From contig NZ_KE386491.1 in the NCBI RefSeq assembly GCF_000427405.1, forward strand, positions 4,751,302 to 4,815,301: a stretch of DNA of 64,000 nucleotides, in the 5' to 3' direction. Under the pieces are notes generated by a model. That model searched no databases, had not been told where the DNA came from, and saw only the letters and a program-made list of their open reading frames with translations. How positions within the stretch are numbered: the first letter of the stretch is position 1; every line of letters starts with the position of its first letter. The position numbers and the translations under genes were made by a program. Shown here one piece after another: positions 43,898 through 54,056 of the stretch. The DNA is from Flectobacillus major DSM 103 (GTDB taxonomy: Bacteria; Bacteroidota; Bacteroidia; Cytophagales; Spirosomataceae).

Positions 43898-44542
43898 TTA
43901 TGGGCATACTATTTTAGTATTGCTAAAATAACCGTCATTATTCACTGTTACTCTCCAACAAGACCCATCTGGAGATTTTAGGATAATACCTTTGGATGGA
44001 TTATCAATGTAAACATCGCCATTGGTTATTTGAAGTTTACTGGAGGGGGTAGATGTTCCGATACCAACGTAACCGTTACTATCGATAAGCATTCGTTCAT
44101 TGGAGTCGCCATTTTGAGCTGTACCTGTCATGAATTTAATAACACCTTCAGGAGTATTACTAGAACCTGCACGAAGAATTAATCCCGACCCTGTAGACCA
44201 TAGCTGTCCAAAATTAGCATATTTTAATCCATAATAGTCGGTACCATAACTTGCCGAAGCATGATTCAAGAAAGTCGAAGAATTACTAATTCCAGCTTTG
44301 ATTTGAATATTAGTTACAGAAGCAGTACTTTCTTGTGTATTTTTAAGGAATAAATAGGTTCGATTATCATTTAAAGGGTCACCGCCACTATTACTACCTT
44401 CTAGGGTAAGTTTGTAGTCGGGGGTAAATGTGCCAATACCTACGTAATTTGAGAAAGAAATTTTGTCTGAACTTTGACTAAATGCCGAAGAGGATAATGA
44501 TAATAATAACCCTAGTACGATTATTCTGGGTAAAGTTTTCAT
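43898..44542 (-). CDS. Secreted fibre-like protein with GIGT-STP repeats
   Basis: 214 residues with a signal peptide (MKTLPRIIVLGLLLSLSSSAFSQ). Two copies of the motif YVGIGTxTPxxKLxL/I (YVGIGTFTPDYKLTLEGS and YVGIGTSTPSSKLQITNG) flank a beta-rich middle. This motif is typical of trimeric tail-fibre-like surface proteins of Bacteroidota, often with a C-terminal S74 chaperone domain; none is present here, so this is a short member. Surface display is inferred. Confidence 0.75.
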   Translation of the reverse strand: MKTLPRIIVLGLLLSLSSSAFSQSSDKISFSNYVGIGTFTPDYKLTLEGSNSGGDPLNDNRTYLFLKNTQESTASVTNIQIKAGISNSSTFLNHASASYGTDYYGLKYANFGQLWSTGSGLILRAGSSNTPEGVIKFMTGTAQNGDSNERMLIDSNGYVGIGTSTPSSKLQITNGDVYIDNPSKGIILKSPDGSCWRVTVNNDGYFSNTKIVCP

Positions 44543-44609
44543 TTTTGTAACTAAATATTAAAGTATATACTTATATTATAATACCCCTAAATTATTCATA
44601 TAAATTGAA

Positions 44610-44617
44610 TATTTTTG
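44610..44617 (+). promoter_or_regulatory. Bacteroidota -7 element (TATTTTTG)
   Basis: Exact TAnnTTTG match 20 bp before ATG 44638. It lies inside the longer TTG-started frame and supports the ATG start of the methyltransferase gene; it is the likely promoter of the glycan cluster. Confidence 0.5.
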
Positions 44618-44637
44618 TAAAAAAACTACAAAATTTC

Positions 44638-45603
44638 ATGCGTATGAAATGTAGAATTTGTGAAAATTCTAAAGAAAATAAATCATATCAGGTTAGAGAG
44701 ATGATGTTTGGTACACGAGATACTTTTGAGTATGTTGCCTGTGCCAATTGTGGCTGTGTTCAAATAAAAGATTATCCATTAGATGTAGGAAAATATTATG
44801 CTCCTCATGGCAAAGCCTATTATTCCTTCCAGCCAAGGCATAAGTCGAGCTGGGATAAATGGATAGAGCGTAAGCATTTTGAGCAGGGTATAGGTAAAAC
44901 CTCTATTGTTGGAGCTTTATTACAGTGGAAAAGAGGAACATACCAAGTAAGTGACTGGATGCGGCTGTCGGAAACGAAGCCTGAAAGTAAAATCTTAGAT
45001 ATTGGTTCTGGGGTAGGCAATTTGTTACTAACCTTGGCAGGGTTAGGTTATCAAAACTTATTAGGAATTGACCCTTTCGTAGATAAAGATATCGAATACC
45101 CTCAAGCGAATATTAAGGTGCTGAAAAAGAGTATCGAAGAGCTTGATGGCGAGTATGATACCATTATGCTACATCATGTATTCGAGCATCTACCCAATCC
45201 ACAGGCAGCTTTAGTACATATAGCTAAATTATTGCCCAAAGGAGGAAAGTTGATTATTCGTATTCCTGTGGCAGGAGCATACGCTTGGCGTACTTATCAA
45301 GAAAATTGGGTACAGCTAGATGCTCCTCGCCATTTTTATTTGCATACCGAAAAGAGCTTGGGATTATTGTTACAACAAACAGGGTTTGTCATAGACCAAG
45401 TTGTTTTTGACTCAGGAACTTTTCAATTCTGGGGTAGCGAGCAGTTCAAAAATAACGTAGCTACCAATAGCCCCGATTCATTGAATAAGCTATCTAATCG
45501 TTTGAAAGTAATCCCCATTTTGCGAAAATATAAGAAGCAAGCCCAATTATTGAATGAGGCAAAAGATGGCGACCAAGCGTGTTTTTATATTCGTAAACTT
45601 TAA
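44638..45603 (+). CDS. SAM-dependent methyltransferase with N-terminal zinc ribbon
   Basis: 321 residues from ATG 44638 (a second ATG is two codons on). The N-terminus has two Cys pairs (KCRICEN and CANCGC), a zinc-ribbon as in sugar C-methyltransferases. The class I methyltransferase core follows: ILDIGSGVGNLLLTLAGLGY (motif I), GIDPF, then MLHHVFEHLPNPQAAL. The C-terminal part (DAPRHFYLHTEKSLGLLLQQ) is typical of polysaccharide-cluster enzymes. It opens a same-strand cluster of glycan genes and has a Bacteroidota -7 element just upstream. Confidence 0.88.
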   Translation: MRMKCRICENSKENKSYQVREMMFGTRDTFEYVACANCGCVQIKDYPLDVGKYYAPHGKAYYSFQPRHKSSWDKWIERKHFEQGIGKTSIVGALLQWKRGTYQVSDWMRLSETKPESKILDIGSGVGNLLLTLAGLGYQNLLGIDPFVDKDIEYPQANIKVLKKSIEELDGEYDTIMLHHVFEHLPNPQAALVHIAKLLPKGGKLIIRIPVAGAYAWRTYQENWVQLDAPRHFYLHTEKSLGLLLQQTGFVIDQVVFDSGTFQFWGSEQFKNNVATNSPDSLNKLSNRLKVIPILRKYKKQAQLLNEAKDGDQACFYIRKL

Positions 45604-45617
45604 TAATACGCTTTTTT

Positions 45618-46556
45618 ATGCTAGAAAATATTTGGGTAATTGTAGTGCATTATAATGGAGAACAGTGGATAACGCAATGTTTGGACAGCTTAAAAATATA
45701 CGCTCATGAGGCTCGGGTTGTGGTGGTAGACAATAATTCTCCGATAAAAATAGGAGTAGATATTATTAAAAAGCAATATCCAGAAGTACACTTACTAGAG
45801 AGTAAAGAAAATATAGGTTTTGGACGTGCCAATAACCTTGGAATAGCACTAGCTTTGCAAAATAATGCCTCTCATGTCTTTTTATTAAACCAAGATGCGT
45901 GGATTTTACCCAACTGTTTAGAACAACTCTATCATGTGGCTCAGGAGTACCCAGAGTATGGTTTAATTAGTCCTATTCACTTCGATTCAACTCAACAAGA
46001 GCTTGATGGAGGGTTTGCCCATTATGTTTGGCAGAGTACTGGATTGTCAACCAAAGAGGCTGTTTGTGCAACTACTCACCAAAAATTATATGAATTAGCT
46101 TTTGTTAATGCAGCAGGATGGTTTATTTCTCAAAAATGTCTTGATATTGTGGGCGGATTCGACGAGCTATTTTTTATGTATGGTGAAGACGTAGACTATA
46201 TCAATCGGGTTAAATATCATCAATTTAAAGTTGGGTTTACACCTTTGGCTCATATTTGCCACGATAGAGAAAATCGTAGCAAAAAAGTAAACCCCAAAGA
46301 GTTGTCTATTTCAGAGCAATTTCAGGTAAAGGGTCAGCTTTTAGCATTACTAAAAAACATTAACTACTCATTTGTTCAAGCAATGTTTATGTTTGGCTTT
46401 CATAGCCATCGGCTAATTTGGACAGAAATAAAAAGAGGGTATTTTAAAAGAGCTGTTTTGGTATTCAAACAAGTGTGGAGATTGCTAGCTGGGTATCCAG
46501 CCATAGCTAAGTCCAATCGCCAGAATAGGCAAAAAACAAGATTATTTAAAAATTAG
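45618..46556 (+). CDS. Family 2 glycosyltransferase (rhamnosyltransferase-like)
   Basis: 312 residues. The GT-A fold motifs are IVVHYNGEQWITQCLDSL, VVVDNNSP, ENIGFGRANNLGIALA, FLLNQDAW (the metal-binding DXD equivalent), and AAGWFISQKCLDIVGGFDELFFMYGEDVDY, the GT2 signature of rhamnosyltransferase-type enzymes. The C-terminal hydrophobic stretch suggests membrane association. It starts 14 bp after the methyltransferase stop. Confidence 0.93.
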   Translation: MLENIWVIVVHYNGEQWITQCLDSLKIYAHEARVVVVDNNSPIKIGVDIIKKQYPEVHLLESKENIGFGRANNLGIALALQNNASHVFLLNQDAWILPNCLEQLYHVAQEYPEYGLISPIHFDSTQQELDGGFAHYVWQSTGLSTKEAVCATTHQKLYELAFVNAAGWFISQKCLDIVGGFDELFFMYGEDVDYINRVKYHQFKVGFTPLAHICHDRENRSKKVNPKELSISEQFQVKGQLLALLKNINYSFVQAMFMFGFHSHRLIWTEIKRGYFKRAVLVFKQVWRLLAGYPAIAKSNRQNRQKTRLFKN

Positions 46557-46600
46557 TATTCAACAAAATAGAATAAACCCTCAAGGTTATTCTTTCCTTC

Positions 46601-48112
46601 ATGGGCATTATCATTCGTCAAGGATTAAAAAATTCGGTCGTAACGTATGCGGGTACGGCGGTTGGCGTTTTAAACGTACTTGTTATTTATAACAAATTTC
46701 TGACACAAGAGCAGTTTGGGTTGTATGCTTCTGCTATGGTGAGTTTCACAACGGTATTTGCGTCTTTTGCTCAGATTGGTCTTCCTCATATTACAACTCG
46801 GTATTTCAATCGGTTTTGTAATGATGATACTCGGCACAATGGTTTTTTAGGTTTTTTGTTGGTAACACCGCTTATTGGCTTATTCATATTTACTATTCTG
46901 TACCTTTCGTTGCAGGGTGTTTTTAATAGTATTTATGAAAGTAAATCGCCTTTGCTGATTCAGTATTATTATTATATGCTTCCTCTTACTTTTTGTATAG
47001 CGTATATTTCGGTATTGGAGTCGTATTCAAAAGTTCACCTTCGTATTGTTGTTCCTGCTATTATTCGCGAGTTGGGGCTTCGGCTATCCAATGGGGCGTT
47101 GGTGATAGCCTTTGGTTTAGGCTATATTTCTTTTGAGCAGCTCATTGCTATTACCATTTTTACATACGTTTTGGGTATTGTAGCTTTGTTATTGTATATC
47201 AAGCTATTGGGCAAGTTGTATTTGACCATTGACTGGCAGATTTACAAAAACCCTCTCTTCAAAGAGATGTATCAGTATGGTTTGTGGGTTTTGCTGGCAG
47301 GGGCAAGTTTTACGTTGATTCAGCATGTCGAAAAAATTATGTTGCCTGCTTATGATGGAGGGCTCAATACTACGGCTATTTTTGATATAGCCTCACGCAT
47401 AGCCTTGGTAATTGCTATTCCTCGCAATGCCATTGCTTCTATTAGCTTACCTCTTTTGGCCGAATCTTGGCAGAAAAATGATATTGCACACATAGAAGAA
47501 CTCTACAAGAAATCCTCCTTGATTTTGTTTATTGTTGGGGCCTTTTTATTCTTGGGGATTTGGTGCAATGTCGATGAAATTTTTGAGTTATTACCCAAAG
47601 CTGATATTTATTCGCAAGGTCGTTGGGTAGTGTTTTTCTTTGGTCTTAGCAAAGTCATCGATATGGCTACGGGGCTTAATTCCGAAATTTTAATCAATTC
47701 TAAATACTATCGTTACGATTTGGCATTTTATGTACTTTTGGCCATCTTGATAGTTATTACCAACCTGATATTGATTCCGATTTATAGCTTCAATGGAGCA
47801 GCTTTGGCGGCTCTTACGTCGGTAGTGGTGTACAACGGAACGAAATTCCTTTTTATCAAAATCAAACTTGATTTACAGCCCTTTACTTGGGATACCGTCA
47901 AAGTATTGGCCTTATTTTTGGGGACATATTTTTTAGTATTGCTTGTTCCTCGAATAGGCACTGGTTTTGTTGGAAATGTAACTACTATCGTGATTCGTTC
48001 GGTGATTATTTGTGTAATATTTGGTGGAGGTGTTTTGTATTTTAATATCTCGGACGATGCTACCAAGACAGTAAAAAGTATTTTGCGAAAATTAAGAATT
48101 ATGAAAAAATAG
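46601..48112 (+). CDS. Polysaccharide flippase (MATE/MOP, Wzx-like)
   Basis: 503 residues with about 14 membrane helices (GLKNSVVTYAGTAVGVLNVLVIYNKFLTQEQFGLYA at the start). This is the layout of the MOP-superfamily oligosaccharide exporters that turn lipid-linked glycans across the inner membrane. No conserved catalytic motif is expected. It follows the GT2 gene by 44 bp and precedes a GT4 gene by 100 bp, which supports a role in exporting the product of this cluster. Confidence 0.92.
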   Translation: MGIIIRQGLKNSVVTYAGTAVGVLNVLVIYNKFLTQEQFGLYASAMVSFTTVFASFAQIGLPHITTRYFNRFCNDDTRHNGFLGFLLVTPLIGLFIFTILYLSLQGVFNSIYESKSPLLIQYYYYMLPLTFCIAYISVLESYSKVHLRIVVPAIIRELGLRLSNGALVIAFGLGYISFEQLIAITIFTYVLGIVALLLYIKLLGKLYLTIDWQIYKNPLFKEMYQYGLWVLLAGASFTLIQHVEKIMLPAYDGGLNTTAIFDIASRIALVIAIPRNAIASISLPLLAESWQKNDIAHIEELYKKSSLILFIVGAFLFLGIWCNVDEIFELLPKADIYSQGRWVVFFFGLSKVIDMATGLNSEILINSKYYRYDLAFYVLLAILIVITNLILIPIYSFNGAALAALTSVVVYNGTKFLFIKIKLDLQPFTWDTVKVLALFLGTYFLVLLVPRIGTGFVGNVTTIVIRSVIICVIFGGGVLYFNISDDATKTVKSILRKLRIMKK

Positions 48113-48212
48113 TAGTAATTGTTTTAGCAGAAGGTATAGAGTGGTAAATAAGGGTATTTAAGGTGTTGATAATGAGAGCGAAACCCTTGTTTTCCCGATA
48201 ATAAAAAGTATT

Positions 48213-49436
48213 ATGAAGGTTTTATTCACATTTGGCGGACTGCCACATTATTATAATTTGGTACTTAATCGACTCAACCAAGTTGAGGGGCAAGAAATTG
48301 TTGTGATTGCTCCTAAAAGCGACGGCAAAAGTGTTGGGGCAGGGGTACATCAAACTTTGGAAGGAATAGCGTTCAAAGTGCATTTTTTGGAAGAATACAA
48401 AACTCCTTGGGGAAAGCCTTTTTTTAAGAACTTTCTCGCAACAATAGAACAGGAAAAGCCCGACGTTATTGTTACTATTTGGCCTTATATTCTCACTTTT
48501 GTATATAACCCTTGGCTGTTATGGAAAATTAGAAGAATGGGTATCAAATTGATTTTGAAGGAAATACCTTTTAATATTCCTAAGTTTCAAGAGGCTTTGG
48601 ACTATTATGCCAAGGGTGGAGCCGTAACCGAAACCCTCAAAACTGAGCTGAATCCCAATAGCCTAGCATTTAAGTTGAAATATACTTTGCTGAAATATAC
48701 CTATCAACGGGCGTTTAATTTGGTAGATGCTCATGTGGATTATACTGAGGAGGCTTTCGAGATTTTTGGAAGTTATGGTGTACCCAAAGAAAAAATCTTT
48801 ATCATTTACAACTCTCCTGATACGGATATAATCTTTAGAGAAAAAGCCAAAATAGAAGGTGTAAATACCGTTTTGCCAGACAATCCACTACGGCTTTTAC
48901 ATGTTGGGCGTTTGGTGAAATGGAAACGAGTAGATATGCTGATAGAGGTTTTTGCCAAGCTTTTACAGCAATTTCCGACGGCCAAACTCGCCATTGTTGG
49001 TACAGGGCCAGAACTTGAAAACTTACAAAAACAAGCTTACAGTTTGGGTATTCAGGAGCAGGTTGAGTTTGTTGGTGCAGTTTATGAAATGACTCAGCTT
49101 GGACAATACTTCAATGCTTCGTTGGTGTATGTGTTGGCAGGAATGGGCGGCTTGTCTATCAACGATGCTATGTGTTTTGATAAACCAATCGTGTGTTCGG
49201 TGGCCGATGGAACAGAGAAAAAGTTGGTTCGAGATGGTTACAATGGTTATATTTTCAAGGATGGCGATGCCGAAGATTTGTACACCAAGCTAGCATCGAT
49301 GTTGGCTAATCCTGAAAAAACACGGGAAATGGGTCGGAATTCGGGTAATATTATCAACAAAGAGGTGAATATCAATGTGGTTATCAACAACTACGGGAAA
49401 GCCTTCAGGTATGTTACCAATCAGCCCACAAAATAA
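48213..49436 (+). CDS. Family 4 glycosyltransferase
   Basis: 407 residues. The Rossmann-type donor half has LLHVGRLVKWKRVDMLIEVF, LAIVGTGPELENLQKQA, VEFVGAVYE and the acceptor-phosphate region SLVYVLAGMGGLSINDAMCFDKPIV, the GT4 E-x7-E region in a variant form (the usual first Glu is replaced around AGMGG). The N-terminal half binds the acceptor (FTFGGLPHYYNLVLNRL). It is a cytoplasmic or membrane-associated retaining transferase; the donor sugar is unknown. Confidence 0.92.
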   Translation: MKVLFTFGGLPHYYNLVLNRLNQVEGQEIVVIAPKSDGKSVGAGVHQTLEGIAFKVHFLEEYKTPWGKPFFKNFLATIEQEKPDVIVTIWPYILTFVYNPWLLWKIRRMGIKLILKEIPFNIPKFQEALDYYAKGGAVTETLKTELNPNSLAFKLKYTLLKYTYQRAFNLVDAHVDYTEEAFEIFGSYGVPKEKIFIIYNSPDTDIIFREKAKIEGVNTVLPDNPLRLLHVGRLVKWKRVDMLIEVFAKLLQQFPTAKLAIVGTGPELENLQKQAYSLGIQEQVEFVGAVYEMTQLGQYFNASLVYVLAGMGGLSINDAMCFDKPIVCSVADGTEKKLVRDGYNGYIFKDGDAEDLYTKLASMLANPEKTREMGRNSGNIINKEVNINVVINNYGKAFRYVTNQPTK

Positions 49437-49537
49437 TTAAGAAAGTTACAAAACAGCAAACCTCAAATGAGTAGTATTGGCCTGATTATCATAGTATTAT
49501 TTATTAGCCCACTCATTTGTTCAATAACTTATCAGGT

Positions 49538-50347
49538 ATGTTATTTGCCCTAAAATATTTTTTAAAATATCCTTATCATTATTTGCGTACGCCCGAAGCC
49601 AGAGAAATGCTGACATTGATGGCCAAAATTGGTACTGTGCCACGTTATCAGGCTCGAACAGTACGTTTTCAGGGATGTACCTTTACTGTACCCGACTGTA
49701 TGTCGTTTTTGTTTCAGTACGAAGAAATATTCTTTTCACAGAGTTATCGCTTTGCCAGCAAAAACCCTCGCCCAGTTATATTAGACTGCGGGGCAAATAT
49801 TGGTACAAGTTGTTTGTTTTTCAAAAAAATATATCCACAAGCTCAAATTACAGCTTTTGAGGCCGACCCACAGATAGCCGCTATTTTGACCCAAAACTTA
49901 ACCTCTAATGGTATTCAAGATATTAATATTGTCAGTAAAGCCGTTTGGACACACAGCGACGGCATCGACTTTGTAACCGAAGGTTCAGACGGAGCGTCGA
50001 TTTATGGCGAAGGCGAAAAGCAGCATATCGAATCGGTTCGGCTAAAGGGTTATCTACAACAATATGCCCAAATAGATATGCTAAAAATGGATATTGAAGG
50101 AGCAGAAGTAGAGGTTTTTAAAGACTGTCAAGACGATTTAGGCCATATTAATCATATTTTTATTGAGTACCATTCGTTTCCGAACAGACCACAGGATTTG
50201 GATGTATTATTGAGTATTTTGACTAAAAATGGCTTTCGTTATTTTATCAGAGATGCCCAAGACCGCCCAATTCCTTTTATTAATCGTACCTATAGCAATA
50301 GCCCATCGATGGATTTACAATTAAATATATTTGCTGTTAAATCATAA
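49538..50347 (+). CDS. FkbM-family methyltransferase
   Basis: 269 residues from ATG 49538; the frame reaches a TTG at 49517. Motif I VILDCGANIGTSCLFFKK, ITAFEADPQIAAILTQNL, and the family hallmark IDMLKMDIEGAEVEVF are all present, with the C-terminal IFIEYHSFPNRPQDL. FkbM enzymes methylate hydroxyls of sugars or polyketides; here O-methylation of the surface glycan is likely. Confidence 0.93.
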   Translation: MLFALKYFLKYPYHYLRTPEAREMLTLMAKIGTVPRYQARTVRFQGCTFTVPDCMSFLFQYEEIFFSQSYRFASKNPRPVILDCGANIGTSCLFFKKIYPQAQITAFEADPQIAAILTQNLTSNGIQDINIVSKAVWTHSDGIDFVTEGSDGASIYGEGEKQHIESVRLKGYLQQYAQIDMLKMDIEGAEVEVFKDCQDDLGHINHIFIEYHSFPNRPQDLDVLLSILTKNGFRYFIRDAQDRPIPFINRTYSNSPSMDLQLNIFAVKS

Positions 50348-50568
50348 CATGGTTTAAATAGTATGTTGTTGATTATTATCAGGATTTACAAGATTTTAGC
50401 GTTAATGGAATGTAGAAAACAATCTTTTAGCCTTGATGTTGCGGCTATTTAAACTTTATTTTATCAGGCCGAAATAAGATTAAATAGCCTTATTGTTGAC
50501 GTTTATTTATTACGAATATATATTTCCTCTGCTTTTAGCAATCCATTTCAACAATAATTCTCTTTTCT

Positions 50569-51318
50569 ATGAAAGTATCCGTTAATAGTAATCTACAATC
50601 AGCGTACAGCAATCAGTACCTCAACGAAACAGCACAATGGCGAGGCTTGGGGGCTATTCAAAAAGCCCAAAATATCAAAGATATTACCCAAGGATATACT
50701 TTCAATAAGGTATTGGAAGTAGGAGCAGGCGATGGCAGTGTATTACTAGAACTTAGCAAGGTATCGTTTGCCAAAGAGTTTTCAGCTTTAGAAATTTCGG
50801 AAAGTGGTGTGGACAAAATCAAAGAAAAGCAGATTCCCAATTTGGTATCGGTAATGTTATTTGATGGGTATTCATTACCTTTTGCAGACAAATCCTTTGA
50901 TTTGGTGATACTGACGCACGTTCTAGAGCACGTAGAACACGAACGCCTCTTACTAAAAGAACTGCATCGGGTAGCAAAGTATTTGGTCATAGAAGTACCT
51001 AAAGACTATAGGTTTGGGGCAGACAAAAAGGTAAAACACTTTTTGTCGTATGGTCATATCAACCTTTATACACCTACATCGTTGAAGTTTTTACTAAAAA
51101 CCGAAAACTTTATTATCCATCGCGAGCTTACCCGCCTTTATAACAAAGGTACTTTCTTGTTTGGCAAAACCTCTTTTATACATCGGCTAAAGGCTTATCT
51201 GGTTTATTATTTCAAGTATGTTTTTATCAATACGCCTTTTCCGTATATCAATCATAAATTTATTAATACCATTACCTTGCTGGTAGAAGCCGAAAATACC
51301 AGTATCTCTATTTTCTAA
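50569..51318 (+). CDS. Class I SAM methyltransferase
   Basis: 249 residues. The Methyltransf_11 core shows [68 protein letters not shown], and a C-terminal region with a hydrophobic basic tail that may touch the membrane. It lies in the glycan cluster after a 220-bp gap containing no gene and is followed 5 bp later by a CPBP protease gene, so the two are cotranscribed. Confidence 0.9.
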   Translation: MKVSVNSNLQSAYSNQYLNETAQWRGLGAIQKAQNIKDITQGYTFNKVLEVGAGDGSVLLELSKVSFAKEFSALEISESGVDKIKEKQIPNLVSVMLFDGYSLPFADKSFDLVILTHVLEHVEHERLLLKELHRVAKYLVIEVPKDYRFGADKKVKHFLSYGHINLYTPTSLKFLLKTENFIIHRELTRLYNKGTFLFGKTSFIHRLKAYLVYYFKYVFINTPFPYINHKFINTITLLVEAENTSISIF

Positions 51319-51323
51319 ACGCT

Positions 51324-52184
51324 ATGGAAACAAAGAATGCCTTTATTGAGCAAGCCAACCTTGGAGAAAACAAACTTTGGCAATATATAGTAGGCTTTGT
51401 GGTGGTACTATTGGGTTTAATCCTATTTTCGTATCCACAAGTACTTGTTACCGACCTTCATACCCAAAAACCTACGGTGGCTTCTCACTGGTATTTGATG
51501 ATAGCTATTTTGAGCTTTATTGGAGGTATTTTGGCATTATGGTTTTGGCTTTCGCAAATGCACCGCAGGCCATTAGTATCGCTAATAACTCCCAATAGTA
51601 GCGTGAATTGGACACGGGTGCTGTATTCGGGCTTGTTGTGGTTTGGGTGTACTGTTGTTATAGAAATGGTTTTTTATGGTTTTGACCCAAGTATGTATCG
51701 TTTTAGCCTAAACTTAGAGCAATGGATACCTACATTTGTGGTAGGAATAATATTTATTCCTATTCAATCATCGTGCGAAGAGTTGATTTTCAGAGGGTAT
51801 TTATTGCAAGGTATTGGTTCTCGAAATATTGTGGTGGGGGTACTCGTAAGTTCTATCCTGTTTGGGCTTATGCACAGTTTTAACCCCGAAACCCAGAAGG
51901 TGGGTTTTGCTTTGGCCATGAGTTATTACATAAGTGTAGGGTTATTTTTTGCCCTATTAACCTATTTTGACCAAAAAATGGAACTTGCTTTAGGGATTCA
52001 TGCTTCTAATAATATCTATTCGTTTCTGTTTGTTTCGTATCCCGATAGTGCTTTGCCTTCACCATCTGTGTTTTCGTTAACGTCGCTTAATTTTTCTTTG
52101 ATGATTTTGGGCTGGGGTATTGCTGTTGTATTATATGTGCTGATTGCCAGAAAGGTGTTTCATTTGAAGTTTGGGACAAACTAA
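51324..52184 (+). CDS. CPBP-family intramembrane metalloprotease
   Basis: 286 residues with about eight membrane helices. The CAAX-protease/Abi motifs are complete: SCEELIFRGYLLQGI (motif 1 EExxxR), FGLMHSFNP (motif 2 FxxxH) and LGIHASNNIYSF (motif 3 HxxxN). Its roles in bacteria range from peptide maturation to bacteriocin immunity; there is no bacteriocin gene nearby. It starts 5 bp after the methyltransferase stop. Confidence 0.93.
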   Translation: METKNAFIEQANLGENKLWQYIVGFVVVLLGLILFSYPQVLVTDLHTQKPTVASHWYLMIAILSFIGGILALWFWLSQMHRRPLVSLITPNSSVNWTRVLYSGLLWFGCTVVIEMVFYGFDPSMYRFSLNLEQWIPTFVVGIIFIPIQSSCEELIFRGYLLQGIGSRNIVVGVLVSSILFGLMHSFNPETQKVGFALAMSYYISVGLFFALLTYFDQKMELALGIHASNNIYSFLFVSYPDSALPSPSVFSLTSLNFSLMILGWGIAVVLYVLIARKVFHLKFGTN

Positions 52185-52323
52185 AAATCACTAAGCAGAG
52201 TAGATACAAACCAGAGGATTATTCTACTATTTGGCAAAATTTAAAATTGAGTAGAAGCCCCATTTTAATCGCTCAGTTACCTCTAAAATTACATATTATT
52301 TTATATCGTCATTATCAGTAGCT

Positions 52324-53154
52324 ATGCAACTATCAGAAATCTGGATTTATCCTATAAAATCATTGGGTGGTATTCGTCTAACACAAGCAAACATTTTGGA
52401 AAGAGGTTTGGAAAATGACCGCAGGTGGATGCTTGTTGATGAAAAAGGTGTTTTTTTGACACAACGACAGTTTGCTCAATTGGCCTTATTTCAGCCAAGT
52501 ATTCAACATGGGCAAGTAACCGTTGTCCATCGTCCTAGTAATGAGGCTATTATTTTTGGTATCAACGAATATTTGGCCGAGCAATTTGATGTAATAGTGT
52601 GGGACGATACCATGCCTGCCAACGAGGTGAATACAAAGGTGAGTGATTGGTTTTCAAAAAAACTAGATATGTCGGTACGTTTGGTATATATGCCCGATAC
52701 CACAGAGCGAAAAGTAGACCCTCAGTATGCCTTGAATACAGCCGATATTACGTCTTTTTCAGATGGTTATCCTATCCTTATTATAGGCCAAGCCTCTTTG
52801 GACGACCTCAATAATAAACTTTCTTCGCCTATTCCGATTAATCGCTTTCGTCCAAATTTTGTCTTTACTAGTGGACAGCCATTTGAGGAAGAAACATGGC
52901 ATGAATTTACGATAGGCACAACTACCTTTTGGGGAGTAAAACCCTGTTCAAGGTGTATTATGACGACAGTCGACCATGAGAAGGGAGAAAAAACAGGGAA
53001 AGACCCACTTTACACTTTGTCGAAATACCGAAAAGTAGGTAACAAAATATTATTTGGTCAAAACCTTTTGATTGGAAACACAGGAACTGTAACTGTTGGT
53101 GATGCTATTGTGGTACAATCAACTAGAGTTTTACCAAAGTTTAAAATAGATTAA
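52324..53154 (+). CDS. MOSC-domain molybdoenzyme-like protein (YcbX/mARC type)
   Basis: 276 residues. The N-terminal MOSC_N beta-barrel (SEIWIYPIKSLGGIRLTQANI, GLENDRRWMLVDEKG) and the C-terminal MOSC domain (NRFRPNFVF, VKPCSRCIMTTVDHEKGEK, with the cofactor-binding Cys) match the YcbX/mARC family that reduces N-hydroxylated compounds using a molybdenum cofactor. The ferredoxin domain that E. coli YcbX has at its end is absent, so an outside electron donor is needed. Confidence 0.93.
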   Translation: MQLSEIWIYPIKSLGGIRLTQANILERGLENDRRWMLVDEKGVFLTQRQFAQLALFQPSIQHGQVTVVHRPSNEAIIFGINEYLAEQFDVIVWDDTMPANEVNTKVSDWFSKKLDMSVRLVYMPDTTERKVDPQYALNTADITSFSDGYPILIIGQASLDDLNNKLSSPIPINRFRPNFVFTSGQPFEEETWHEFTIGTTTFWGVKPCSRCIMTTVDHEKGEKTGKDPLYTLSKYRKVGNKILFGQNLLIGNTGTVTVGDAIVVQSTRVLPKFKID

Positions 53155-53219
53155 CCCCTATTCAAAACAGAAGAAGTCTGGATATTTACCAATATCCTCT
53201 GTGGCGTTAGGGCAACTGA

Positions 53220-54056
53220 ATGAGGAATACCAATATCTTGAAAATATTGAATTATTTAAGCTTAGACGTAGCTCTGGGTGCAATGGTTTGTCATGCCACA
53301 TTCACGAAGCTACCCGATGGGCATCATTATATAGACAGCATTAGTACCTATTTGTTGGGCGTGTCGGTTTTTATTATTTATACCCTCGACCGCCTGCTTG
53401 ACAATAAGAAAATCGGGCAAATTCCTACACAACGCCATTTGTTTCATAAACAGTTTGAGAAACCCCTCAAGTTGGCAGTGGTGTTGAGCCTTTTGGCAGG
53501 ATTATTATTACTAAGCAAAATTTCGTACCCAACGCTAATGCTTGGTTTTAGTATTAGCTTTATTACAATAATCTATTTGTCTATTGTCAGTAAGCTCTCG
53601 ATAGATAGCATTCTACAAGCTTATAAAGAACCAATTACAGCCCTAGTATATGCAGCAGGTGTATGGGGTACAGCTATGGTGCAACACCCACACGAATTAT
53701 CGCTGGCAGATTGGATGATTGGACTAGTTTTTTTGTTAATTGCTTTTCAAAACCTATTATTGTTTTCTACTTACGAGCAAAAAAACTTTCCTCAAGTACA
53801 TTCGTTGGCATCGGTGTGGGGCTTTGAGAGGTCTAAAAATATCATTCGATTATTGTTTGGATTGGTGTTATCAATAGCCCTGTGGAATTATTATGGTATA
53901 ACGTCTAGTTTTCAGAAAAACATATTTGTCATTGAAACGGCCATGAGCTTAGTGCTGTTTGTGGTGTGCAATATAGAGTCTTTTTTTATCAAAAATGAAC
54001 GGTATCGTTGGATTGGCGATGCCATCTTCTTTTTTCCTATCTTACTTTTAATATGA
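53220..54056 (+). CDS. Divergent UbiA-like membrane protein
   Basis: 278 residues with about eight membrane helices. It resembles UbiA prenyltransferases in the two signature places but not fully: YTLDRLLDNKK for the first aspartate-rich motif and EQKNFPQVHSLASVWGFERSK for the second, where the usual DxxxD aspartates are replaced. This may be an inactive or altered-substrate relative. Its end overlaps the next gene by the ATGA arrangement, which suggests translational coupling to the MFS transporter. Confidence 0.75.
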   Translation: MRNTNILKILNYLSLDVALGAMVCHATFTKLPDGHHYIDSISTYLLGVSVFIIYTLDRLLDNKKIGQIPTQRHLFHKQFEKPLKLAVVLSLLAGLLLLSKISYPTLMLGFSISFITIIYLSIVSKLSIDSILQAYKEPITALVYAAGVWGTAMVQHPHELSLADWMIGLVFLLIAFQNLLLFSTYEQKNFPQVHSLASVWGFERSKNIIRLLFGLVLSIALWNYYGITSSFQKNIFVIETAMSLVLFVVCNIESFFIKNERYRWIGDAIFFFPILLLI